From Pipra filicauda (Eukaryota; Chordata; Aves; Passeriformes; Pipridae): a stretch of 64,000 nucleotides of DNA. Shown one piece after another: positions 50,145 to 60,965 of this stretch (position 1 is its first letter; each line of letters starts with the position of its first letter). The stretch lies in contig NW_024104292.1 of the NCBI RefSeq assembly GCF_003945595.2, positions 2,364,756 to 2,428,755 on the forward strand. Reading direction: 5' to 3'. Made by a program: the position numbers and the translations under genes. The notes below the pieces were generated by a model that worked only from the letters and a program-made list of their open reading frames with translations, was not told where the DNA came from and did not search any database.

Positions 50145-50360
50145 TGGAAGGGACCTTAGAGATCATCTAATTCCTGCCTCCCTGCTGTAAACAGAGATGC
50201 CACTCACTAAACCAGGTTGCTCAAAGCCCCATCCAACTGGCCTTGGACACTTCCATGGATGAGGCATCCACAGCTTCTCTGTACAACCTGTTCCTTTGCC
50301 TCACTACTCTCACAGTAAAGAATTTCATCCTAATATCTAATCTAAATCTACTCTCTTTCT
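50145..50360 (-). mobile_element. CR1 LINE, proximal part of the split copy
   Basis: Resumes at 'tggaagggaccttagagatc', followed by 'ggttgctcaaagccccatcc' and 'atttcatcctaatatctaat'. The minus-strand reading gives FRLDIRMKFFTVRVVRQRN and then REAVDASSMEVSKA, the C-terminal end of CR1 ORF2 (reverse transcriptase protein), so the copy keeps the ORF2 terminus and 3' UTR. Homology fades beyond about 50360. Non-functional fragment. Confidence 0.92.
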
Positions 50361-50719
50361 GTTTTCTGGTCCCATGGGACCATATCAGTGGCCCAGCTGA
50401 AAGGAGAATTTGGAATTTGAGTCTAGTAAGTTCTGGGGAGCTTTTCAAGGATGACTTCTCTCTTTCCATAAGGATCAAATTGACTCAGGTCATTTTTCAT
50501 AGTCCCTGAACCTCCACAAGATCTACAGTATATCTTAATTGTTACTTCACAAGAGGGAGTTCAGATAACCCAAACCAAAAAGCGTATTTTCGTTATTCTC
50601 TTCTTTAGTTCTAACTTAGCTTAGCTAATAATTATTTCCTCCTTCTTGGGCCAAATTATTGCTTGTTGTAACTCTGTAAGATTAAATGGTACTACAAGGG
50701 ATACCACTTCACAGAGCAT
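50361..50719. other. Non-coding spacer, possibly diverged CR1
   Basis: The open minus-strand frame of the preceding CR1 continues to 50478 without recognisable CR1 residues. The remainder is AT-rich with nothing identified. Confidence 0.4.
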
Positions 50720-51215
50720 TCAAAAGAAGCACCTGATCTAACCCCCTGCATAATGGAAGCCATCAGACCCCTTAGCTAATTTCTAGCTCAAATACAATAG
50801 AGCATTGTTTTTGCTATAATCCTCATTTTAAAATTTTTAATGGTTTAGAATCTATTATTTCTCTACAGTTTTTTTTCTGTACCCTCAAAATGAGAAGTGG
50901 ACATTTAATTTTAGCTAAATTTTTTCAAGTTTCGGCTTTCAGCCCTTAGATCTGCTACACTGGAGAACTTTACGAACAATTTTTTATCCTTGAAACAGAT
51001 ACTTCAGATCCCCTCCATCTTCTACCAAATATGAAAGCAGGTTAAGCTCCTTACTGTATGCCATTTTTTCTAATCCTTTCATTATTCTTCGAATGCTTCC
51101 TTAAGCTATTCAACAGGGAAAATCCTGAATCTCTGTATTATTCATGAAGTAGAACTGAACACAGAATTGCAGCTACCATCATATCAGTGCTAAATACAAA
51201 ATATTACCTACATAC
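50720..51215 (-). mobile_element. Ancient CR1/L3-like LINE relic
   Basis: Words in the right order for an old reptilian/avian CR1 on the minus strand: 'ctgatctaaccccctgcata', 'gccatcagacccc', 'tttagaatctattatttctc', 'tttctaatcctttcattatt', 'gaactgaacacagaattgca' and 'gtgctaaatacaaaatatta'. Each is clearly diverged from the young-CR1 equivalents (such as 'aactggacacagccctccag' at 57652). No frame survives. Confidence 0.6.
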
Positions 51216-54200
51216 TCTATGTATCCCCTTTTAAAGATCAAAGCAATCACATTTCTTTAATGAAAGAATGAAAAATTATTCTTACCACATTCATTTGGGA
51301 TAAGCCTAGGTATTACATTCTGTTCTAAATGGATGCTGAAGTACTTTATATAAAATGGGGTCAGAAATCAGCCCAAGTGCTGATCTTTATCTCAGAATAT
51401 GGTAAAGCTCAGAATAAAGGTATCTCTACATAGATACCATGGTAGATTTAAATCCCTGCTCCACAGGTGTACTAGGAGTTCCTCCGCAGATGAACTTAGA
51501 TTCAGAAGGTGATGGACATCTGAACTTTTCATGTGGAATAAGTTGTCTTCCCCCACTGAATGAAATGCTGAATTCTCTAGTGCTGAGACTCAGACTCTCT
51601 TTATGGTGTTTATGGTGTTTCCTCTACTCAGCACGCTGCCTTCTGAGGAGTATATCTTCTGAGGATTGTATCTTGATTGTCCCAGATTCACTTTACTTCA
51701 AGCTGTTTGAAGACACAGGTTTAAGACAAGCTCCGGGTACCAAAAAGGCAAAAATCTTACACTGGAACCAAGCCTGCCCCTGACTCTTTTAACACAGAAA
51801 TGTTCCAGCACATACACTACACAGACTTATTTACCAGGTTCCATCACAGGAGTCCCAGTTTCATGTGTAGCAAGACATTACAGGCTGTGTAGACAGATTA
51901 GTCAAAGGCATATTGGAAGAGTGGAACAGTTGCTTTAATGCAGTCTTTGACCTTCTCTCCTCTGAAGTGCAGAGCCTATGAGCTCCATCCTTCACACCTC
52001 TGTATCACTTCACCCAGTAGGTTAGGTAGCCCCACTAATTGAGAGGTATAAATTCCAGCAGAGAACAGGCATTGCAAACCGGAACCCTGCAGGTCTGAGG
52101 TCTATTCATGGATCCAACCATAAAACATTGTTGCCAGTGCTCAGCCACCCTAAACAGTGCTTTTGAGGAACACCCTCTAACAATGCCTTGCAGACCAGAA
52201 TGAAGGCAAGAATGCAATTGTGCCTTCCAGATTCTCTTGACCCAGTTGTAAATTATATGTGGGTAATAAGAACTATAGCTTACATGAAAGTGACTTCCTC
52301 TGTCTGACTTTAATTGTTTTATGGAGACAGATTGCCTAGAAAACTTGCTGCTTCTTCAGTAATAACCATTGGATTTATGATAGATTCTAAGATTTCCTAC
52401 TTTAAAGGAAGTTCATGAGTGTCTGAGCAGATCTTGGATCCTCTGCCAGAATAGTCATGCAGATGAGTTTTAAGCCATCTAGCTCATCATGGTTGAGCAG
52501 CTACAGAAACTCAGGATATCGTCTGGGTGCATGGCACTAACATTTACACAATTACTTTTGCAGCCCCCTTATATGCTGATCTACTGCAGGTACCCTGCCT
52601 GCTGCACCCACAGCAGCTACACTGATGCAGTTCATTACACTCTGTGGCACAAGGAATAAAGACATCCTCTTTACTATCATCCATCCTCTTTACTATCCAT
52701 CAGTATAGACATCCTCTCAGGGTTGAGGATTTTTTTTGTAAAGCAGAAGAAAAGATTGATGACCTGATTGGTTTGTTGTTATCATTTGCAACAAATCATC
52801 AACTGGGGTAAATAAATATTGCTCTGTTTAATTCAAGGGAACAAATCTTCAGCAGGAGGGTTTGAAAGGTAGGGGACAATTTCTTTTGAAGATAGTGATA
52901 TGAGCCAAGGATGAAGGACATGAAAAATCCTTCAGTAATACTGCTAACCTCTCCTCTGCCACTGAAGTATTGCTCTATCATAAGCATATGACTGTGCCCA
53001 CCTCTCTTTAGTTAAAAAAATTAGGAGGTTTAATTGAATAAAAAATGAAGATGTCCTCACATCCCTTAAATGTAGCATTTATGAGCCTCCTTTAATTTAT
53101 TTAGATTTTATTCAAAGTACGATTCTTTAAAGGCTCAGTTTTAATTCATTTTCTATCTGCTGAGAAGCAGTAGAAAGGGAGACCTCTCATCTTTGCCGGT
53201 AGGAGAGAAAAATCTGTAAAATCATGGAAGTATTAACATTGGAAGGATGGTCAGGACAAGAGGTTTGAATTTCCTTTACAAATAACATGAGTCACTTATT
53301 TTAAGTGCAATGCTCATGGTGGCTGTGCTACATCCAGTAAGTGTCACTGTAGGTTGTTTTAGCAGTGAAATGAATCAGAGGTGTTTCATAACCGCACAGT
53401 TGGCTTCCTCTCCGCTGGTGAATATGACCTCTCCTCCGTGGCAGAAGCAATCCACTGCAAAACACAGGGTGAAAACTCCTACTTTAAATTAATAAAAAAG
53501 TTTAGTTTGTCTTCCCAGGAGGTGACAAAGTAGTCTTGTATCATGTTTTTAAAAAGTAGTCTTTCAGTTGTGGAATGGGACTGATAAGATTTGATGCATG
53601 TTTTCTGCTCTGGCACCAGCTTCTTTTCTGGCTTTGGGTAAGTACTTCAAGACGCATTTACTCCAGATGTCAAATCAAAATTGGAGCTGTGGACTTTATC
53701 CTGGTTCCCGTGAAAATTATTAAAACCCTTACACTCTAATTTGAGCAACTGTGTAAACTGAGCTATGAAAACTTCTAATATGACTTGGGACAGACCAATT
53801 AGGAGTTGTACCTGAAGTCTACAGGCATTCTCAATCTCTCTTAGGTTATAATACTGCTCCACAAGTGTGTATGTCTAGTCTATATATTGTTGCATATTAC
53901 AACACCAGTTAGCACAATTAGCTGAAAATCCAGCTTGAAGTCTTTGGAATACTTTGATATAACATTGAGAGTAGTCTTAGTTCTAATTTTCATTACTAAA
54001 ATGAGTTAGCTGATTGCCAGTGGAACATGTAAAGCACATATTTTATAGCACATATTTTCTGCATTACTAGTTTTAGTTTTATTTACTTTTGTTATTTTTA
54101 AGAATTTTTCTTCCTTTTTCATGGCTTTTTTTTATTTTTCCCCTTCTGGTTGTGACTGCCTGTGTTTAATTTCTGATGCAATTGAATATTGTATTATATT

Positions 54201-54954
54201 GCAGAAGGATCAATACTGTATATACTAGATTATAATATGTACCTATAGAAAAACTGAAGATACTGTCTAGAAAAACCAGTTGCATACATTTACCTAAAAA
54301 GCTGAACTCAGTCTTCTAACAGAGTAATCTAAAAAAGAAGAAAGACAATAAAATTCTTTGAGCCTTTCCTCTACTTGCTAAGCAATTAACTTGTCTCCAT
54401 GTTCAAGGAGATGCACTGCTCACTTCCTCTCCATAGGAAGAGAATGGTCATGCTGGATCATGGAAGTCTAAGAGAGATTTCAGTACATGAGAATGAGCTA
54501 TGAAATTGTCTGGGCTAACATAATTGTTCATATTTAACTTCATATGTTTTCATCCTTCCAGAATATATTTATAGACTTCAGTAAGATTCCTCCCTAGACA
54601 TTATTTTTATTTCTGTGAAGTAAATAAGAGTTACAGAGAAAGATACTGGCTGGGTTGGGACAGTAATCCAAAAGACAGACAGAAAGAAAAGAAATTGAAG
54701 AAACAACAGATGAAAACAAGAGCTTTACAGATAACCTTCCTCAATTTTGGTGGGGTTAGGATTTCACTCTGTCAGCACTAAGTTTTTTATTGCCTTCACT
54801 CCAACTGAAAAATCTGAATCAGAATGCAGAACGAGGACACTTGTGGAATCTGGAGATATGAAGGTGTGTTCTTAAGCATGCATGGTGGGATACAGAAAGC
54901 TGCGAGCTGTAAAGAACACTAAAATCAAAATGAAATTCTCTGAAAGAAATAAAA
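51216..54954. other. Non-coding stretch
   Basis: No gene. A 114-codon + frame at 51439-51783 has no recognisable domain. A 19-bp direct repeat (CATCCTCTTTACTATC at 52663 and 52682) marks a small local duplication, and a second one ('tagcacatatttt') lies near 54030-54060. Confidence 0.5.
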
Positions 54955-55020
54955 GATCGGCAAATCTCAAAGGCCCAATTTCTGTAAGGCTGAATGCACT
55001 CAATACTCCTGCTGAATTAA
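54955..55020 (+). repeat. Ancient amniote repeat relic
   Basis: 'tgtaaggctgaatgcactca' and 'atactcctgctgaa' parallel the old archosaur repeat words 'tgcaaggtgctgagcactct' and 'caactcctattgaa'. Short and diverged. Confidence 0.45.
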
Positions 55021-57150
55021 AAAGAAGTTCAAATTAGAGAGAGTTTGGGGTTTACTTGGAGTGTGGGGGGAGGGGGGAAGAGCAAAATAATTGAATCATT
55101 GGAGGCCTAAGATTGTGGCAAATTCTTAGTCTTGCAGTATTTCAAGCAATCCAAAAAGATAGTGTGTATTAGATTGAAACTATGGTGTTAACAGAGATGT
55201 CATTGGTTGAAGATGGTGCAAAGAGTCATGCAAGAGGCCAGAGTAGGTCATTTAAATTGTCCTTTGAAATCACGTGCTCAACATCTTACAGGGAAGGAAC
55301 AAAATGTGCAACCGATTTCGTCTAAATTTAGCCGCATGCAATTTGGTTATCTAGATTCAATTAGTCATCCTCATTCCTAAAGAGTCAAGAGAGAGAGGTA
55401 GTACAATGAGGTGCCTTCAGGAGGTATCTGTTTCTCTCCACTCTACAGGAAGATCAGGATGGCTGAATTACACTGATTAACTTGTAACTGGCAAAACGAA
55501 TTCAATCATCTCTGCTTATATCAAAGTAATCCTTTGGTCCTTTTCAGTTACTGAATGATGATTTATCTTCTCAGTTGCTCTTGCCTGGGCCTATTGGGAC
55601 TCTCTGGGCTTACTCCTTATTTATATTGCATTAGGAAAAACAGAGCTTCTCCTTCTGCATTCACTGAAAGGGCTAATGGTTTTAGTCCATGTATACAACA
55701 TGCAGTGAATTTGTACAATCTGGAGAAGAGAAAAACTACCGAGATATTTTGGTTATTTGCATAGAATTCAACGCCTGCTTTTTACTGTTTACAAGGTTAT
55801 ATTATTTATAACATAGAAGAGGAAGGTTGGACATCAGCAGTACACACTGACTTCAACAGACAATCTGGTTTGTGTTAATTTGGTACTTGCCGGAAAAAAA
55901 GAAAATAACTATTTTTGTTAGGATGGACACATCCTTAAAGAAAGGACTATTTTTTCCTTGTACAAACATCTAACTGTAGACCTAATCTCCATCATTTTCA
56001 TGGAAGGATTATTCGTTTTGCAACACCTGTCCTACATTAGCAAATAGCCATCTCTTGTAGATAATTTTAGCAAATTCAGAAATACATGAGGAAGTGTAAA
56101 ACACGTATTATGCGATCTGTTACAGGTCACAGATGAACTGTTGGCTTTTGCCCTTAGATGTTTTGTTTGTGAAAGAACATACAATGCTGTTAAGCAGCTC
56201 TAGATCTTATAGTTCCTGTATTTTGGTGATCTTATTTTGTACTTAATGGGAGTGGTCTGGTACATGAAGTTACTCACATGAGCAACTTTCCAACCAGCAT
56301 TTCTCTTTCAACACTAGAGAACTCAACCCCATGGGTAGCCAGTGCCAGTTATCCATAGATAACTCTCCAGAATAAGTAATATCTGGTCCTGTTATTGTGC
56401 ATGTAGAATGTCTGAAAAAAGTAAAGCCAAATATTGGAATAAAGGAAAGAAAATTTTACTCTGCTAGCTTTGAACCTACAGGACAAATTAACCTCTTAAA
56501 AAGCTCCCCACACAATTTCAGTGGTGCATTTCTGCTCTTCACAAGTGTTTTTTCCATGGAAGGAAGATTCCTCTGCTGTGGATTCACCTTCACATGCATC
56601 ATTTCTCCATGGGGAATAGTCAGTAAGCATTGAAATCAGTAATGCAGTTAGAAAACCGCCCAAGGTGCTGATCTAATTTAGCTGGGGTTTGTTTTTAATT
56701 AAGAACAGGCGAGGTTTTTTCACTTTCTTTAGCCTGCCATCTAGACACCTTCCTCTTCTCTCCTAAGGATACTGTTATTTATTTTAGACAATTTAAGTGA
56801 AAAACAAGAGAATTACTCCCTCAGTTACAGTAATTTTACACCAGAGATAAAGGTGATTCTAGGTATACAAAGAAAATCAAGTTCAGATACTGCTTTTTAT
56901 TGATTCTGCAAAGTAAATGAGGAAAGTGCTAGGAAAAATATAGATGAGGTGGATCTTCTCTACATAGCTTCTCTAATTCTGTGCTTATGACTGGAATAAA
57001 AAATGCCCAATTGCCAATGGATACATGGAAAAACTCCATTCTATGACCTCAACCTGAGGTCAGTGCAAAATTCAGTGTTAATGCTTCCTGCCTTCTCAGA
57101 ATTATTTTATTTTTTGTTTTTGCAAAGCTTTGTCTAGAGAAGGAATATAG
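55021..57150. other. Non-coding stretch up to the inverted CR1
   Basis: A G-rich run (G6-A-G6) at 55065-55077 is the only low-complexity point of note. 'ttttacaccagagataaagg' near 56835 may be another SINE word. No gene. Confidence 0.45.
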
Positions 57151-57275
57151 TCATAGAATCATAGAATCATAGAATCATGCAGTTTTGAAAAGATCTTCTG
57201 AGATCAAGTCCAACCCTTGATCCAACATTGCCATGGTTACTAGATCATGGCACTAAGTGCCACATCCAGTCTTAT

Positions 57276-58098
57276 CTAAAAAACCTCCAGGGATGGTGGA
57301 TCCACCACCTCTCTGGGCAGCCCATTCCAATGCCTGATTACCCTCTCTGTAAAAAATTTTTTCCTAATATTCAATCTAAACCTACCCTGGCACAACTTAA
57401 GACTGTGCCCTCTTGTCCTACTGCTGGTTGTCTGGGAGAAGAGATCAACCCCCACCTGGCTACAACCTCCTGTCATGGAGTTGTAGAGAGTGATGAGGCC
57501 TCCCCTGAGCCTCCTCTTCTCCAGGCTGAACAATCCCAGCTCCCTCAGCCTCTCCTCATAGGATTTGTGCTCGAGTCCCTTCACCAGCCTCGTTGCTCTT
57601 CTCTCCACCTGCTCCAGCACCTCAATATCCTTCCTGAACTGAGGGGCCCAGAACTGGACACAGCCCTCCAGGTGTGGCCTCACCAATGCAGAGTACAGGG
57701 GAAGAATCACTTCCCTGGTCCTGCTGGCCACACTGTTCCTGATCCAGGCCAGGATGCCCTTGGCCTTCTTGGCCACCTGGGCACACTGCTGGCTCATGTT
57801 CAGCTTCCTGTCAATCCAAACTCCCAGGTCCCTTTCTGCCTGGCTGCTCTCCAGCCATTCTGTCCCCAGCCTGTAGGGATGCAGGGGGTTGTTGTGGCCA
57901 AAGTGCAGGACCCGGCACTTGGCCTTGTTGAACCTCATCCCGTTGGAATCAGACCATCTCTCCAGCTTGTCCAGGTCCCTCTGCAGAGCCCTGCTGCCTT
58001 CCAGCAGATCAACACTTTCACCCAACTTGGTGTCATCTGCAAATTTGCTAATGGTGGATTCAATCCCCTCATCCAGATCATCAAGAAAGATATTAAAC
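57276..58098 (-). pseudogene. CR1 ORF2 fragment: C-terminal half of reverse transcriptase
   Basis: Minus-strand translation is open from the junction near 58098 to a stop at 57276. It starts inside the RT palm with [11 protein letters not shown] and carries the catalytic FADD box (FADDTKLG; codons for FADD at + strand 58032-58043), then the thumb region [32 protein letters not shown] and [19 protein letters not shown], and the C-terminal [19 protein letters not shown] and [13 protein letters not shown]. The upstream RT motifs and the endonuclease are absent, so the protein would be inactive. The first ATG lies at 58025. The frame is free of stops for about 270 codons, which points to a relatively recent insertion. 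Confidence 0.93.
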
Positions 58099-58104
58099 AG
58101 AACT

Positions 58105-58485
58105 GAAACAGCCTGGCTGAACTGGCAGATTTTGAGGGAAATTAGGGGGAAAAAAAGAGCTTACCAACTATGGAAAAAAGGGTTGGCTACTCATGAAGAG
58201 TTTAGGAATATAGTTAGGTCATGTAGGAAGAAAATTAGAGAGACAAAGGCACAATTTGAACCCAATCTAGCCACTTCTGTTAGGGATAACAAGAAGTGCT
58301 CCTACAAATACATCAGTAGAAAAAGGAGGGGCGAGGAAAACCTCCATTCTTTGTTGGACGTGGGGGGGAACATAGTCACCAAAGATGAGGAAAACGCTGA
58401 GGTACTTAACACCTTCTTTGCCTCAGTTTTCAATAGTAAGACAGGTTGTCCTCAGGACAAGTGGCCTCCAGAGCTGGTAGACAGT
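58105..58485 (+). pseudogene. CR1 ORF2 fragment: linker before the RT domain, inverted
   Basis: + strand translation gives about 127 residues of the segment between the endonuclease and the RT of CR1 ORF2: [19 protein letters not shown], then [80 protein letters not shown] and PPELVDS. Homology ends there and the frame runs on into unrelated AT-rich DNA to 58722. It has no start of its own. The open + frame beginning at 57889 is an accident: its first 70 or so codons are the antisense of the minus-strand CR1 part. Confidence 0.92.
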
Positions 58486-60729
58486 AACATTTTTTTCATT
58501 TTGCCACAGAGGAAAAAAGTGTCCTCTTTCAGGGCTATATCTATTTCAACTATCTCTTCCTCTTCATTACTTTTATTTTTTATTTCAGAAAATAAACCAA
58601 ACCAAACCTTAATTTGCACAGGTCCACCTTTATGTCAGAATTTTTTTGTGACCACCATGAGCCAAGACCAACTTACACTAGCATCAAAGCCATTAGAAGG
58701 GCAAATAGGAGGTGAGTGTTGATTCTGGAGGGGTAGCAGCATACGTATATTCCCAAAGACCTTTGAAAGAAGTAATGGTATAGATTTACATCTCCTTTCT
58801 TTATTTATTCATCTACATTTTCCAAGTACCCTTTTAGGTGGGAAGAATTTACCCATATGCTGCATGAACCAGCTGCCTGGAACCAATGCCAGTTTGCTTT
58901 CCATTGCAGGAATAACAGCAAAACTGGACAAAGAATTTCTGAAACAGCACAAAATTTCTGCAACAAAACTACAGAAAAAGTCTCAAATGCCTACAAAGAA
59001 AAATTCTCAGATGCCTATGAAAGTCCGTTTTCCAGCCTGAGGAAGTGTGAGTTCGTTCACACTTGGAAGCCTCTCCCCAGTCTATCAGGGGTTTTCATGA
59101 AGGCCTGTGTTGGCTCAGTTCTGCTTTCACTGCTTCTATCTGTATAAGTAAAGTAAACAGAACAGCATTGGCACTGCTATTATCCATGCTGTTAAATAGC
59201 TGGCATATTCCCTGAAGCAATTTTGCCCGTGTTTTCTCAGAAATTACCCAGACATGGCACAGGGACACAAGACATTCGCATCAGGTAGTTTGTGTTCAAC
59301 CAGCCCCTTTTGAGGGCAGTAAGCCATGCAGATGTGTACTGCGTTATATCCATTGTCTCTAACAGAAATTAGTCCCTTGGGCCTTTTGTTGGTCCCTGAG
59401 ACCAATAGGAGTGACTTTAGGTATTTTTCCAAGTATAAGATTGTTTCAAAGCATCTAAACAGCATTAATTGTCAAAAACCTTGTGTTTTAACAAGAAATC
59501 CTTTCTAAAAACGCATTCTAAATGCTTATAGACCTCCTAACTCTGAAATGTAATATTAATGATTGAATTTTCAAAAAAAACCCAGAGTTAGGACTTTCCT
59601 TTTCCCTACTCCCCCACTATAAAATGAACAGTGCCATGGACCAGTTGAGCACTTTTCTGGTGCATGGAGAGCGTCTTTCCATTCACCGTTAGTGTGATGG
59701 AGAAAAGTACAAGACCACCTATATAAAACTGTTAAAGAAACCTGCAGCAGACTGAGCTTGACAAACACATTCCACTGATGAATTACATTTGGCTGAACAA
59801 CATGTGGGCATGGTTTAAAAGAGAAGGAGAGGTGGGAAAGTGAGTAACTGCACAAACAGATGTTGAAATGGGAGTTATTACTTAATATCACTGGATCCAA
59901 TGGCAGGGCTTCGCTGCTGTAGTGCTCTGTGAACCTATGCTAAGTGATGATCTGACTGTACTGGGATGAGATATGACCTTTAAGGCAAAAAAATCATAAG
60001 AGTGGGGCAGGGCAAGAAGCTACCAGTGATAACCAGGCAGTGGGCAGGTACTGTAAAGGCAGCAGGGTAAACAACAGAAACAGATTCCAAAACGATGTCA
60101 AACCAAGCATAACGTCAGGTGCCTTGGTGCTGCCTGGTGCTGCTGCATGCTCCAACCATGTCTGGCAGCAGCAGCCAAGCTGTGCAGCCCTACAGCTCCT
60201 CACCTTTGCCAGGCTGCAGCTGCTCTGGTCCTCAGCAAAACTCTTTAAAAGGACCGAGGGAGACAAGCAGTGATTTAAGGAAAAAATGTAAGAGGAGCAG
60301 GCATAGGTTGTTTGTTGTTTTTTGTTGTTGGTTGATGGTGCGTTTTTTTAATACTATGCATTGGTTAAACCTGTATATAGATATAGACTGATATTAAACA
60401 AGAACAGAAGCTCTTACAAGTAGAAACAAGACTTTCAGACTGTAGGTCTACCAGTAGTCAGTACCAGGACCTGATCCTCTACCTTTGAGGCCAGTTGGCA
60501 TGGTCTGACCATGTTCATCCTGTTAAACTATCCCAGTCTACAAAGTAGCCTGGTTTCACCCAAACTGGCTATTGGGCAGGTTCCCAGCCTCAGCTTTCTC
60601 TTAAAGTGCTTAAAGAGAGTGTTGGGCAACTACTGGAAATACTGAACCAAGGCCCACAGTCTGGTCCTGTTTAGTTCAGTAGACTAGATGCAGCTTTAAA
60701 GTATACATCAAGTCATCTGTTGCCTTAAT
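58486..60729. other. Non-coding stretch downstream of the inverted CR1
   Basis: A 96-codon + frame at 58857-59147 and a 109-codon minus frame at 59571-59900 are unrecognised. A GC-richer CTG-rich patch at 60110-60240 gives overlapping frames on both strands. A T/G-rich low-complexity run lies at about 60307-60350. Confidence 0.45.
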
Positions 60730-60965
60730 TCCAGAGATTTCAAAAGATTTAGGCCAGAAGGAAACTTACCCTAAGTTGTGCATTCTTGCAGCATGCTCAT
60801 TACCACATTTGCCTTTTACTTGCACAGCTGTAAATCCATGGAAACCAGAGTAATTCAGGGATGAATCAGGTCCATTATCTCCTTGTGTTTGTACAGCACT
60901 TAGCACAATGGTGCCCTGATCCTGATGGGAATTCGTGTTATTTTAGGACAATCAGAGCTTTCATT
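60730..60965 (+). repeat. Ancient amniote SINE relic with conserved tail
   Basis: The clearest part is 'tgtttgtacagcacttagca' followed by 'caatggtgccctgatcctga' and 'tgggaatt' at 60888-60935, nearly matching the tail 'gtacagcgcctagcacaatggggccctgatcctg' of old archosaur/turtle SINEs. Upstream, 'gcacagctgtaaatccatgg' and 'aaccagagtaattcaggg' fit the same family's 'tgtaaatcaggagtaactcc' words. The left part (60730-60780, 'gatttaggccagaaggaaac') may be a separate CR1-type relic. Confidence 0.55.

Larger units (their letters stand above)
57151..58485. mobile_element. CR1 LINE with inverted 5' part
   Basis: One CR1 insertion in two opposed parts. 57151-58098 is the 3' half on the minus strand: tail of three CATAGAAT octamers at 57152-57175, 3' UTR, and the C-terminal half of ORF2. 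58105-58485 is an upstream piece of ORF2 on the + strand. The join at 58098-58105 leaves the 5'-most base of the inverted piece at the junction and its 3'-most base at the outer flank; the RT region between the two pieces (between 'PPELVD' and '[11 protein letters not shown]') is missing. This is exactly the arrangement produced by twin priming in L1 elements. No obvious target duplication, as is usual for CR1. The good state of both reading frames says both parts are of similar, fairly young age. Confidence 0.85.

Noticed and set aside
57228..58106. 292-codon + strand frame
   Set aside because: It is the antisense of the CR1 reverse transcriptase frame on the minus strand, which has clear family residues.
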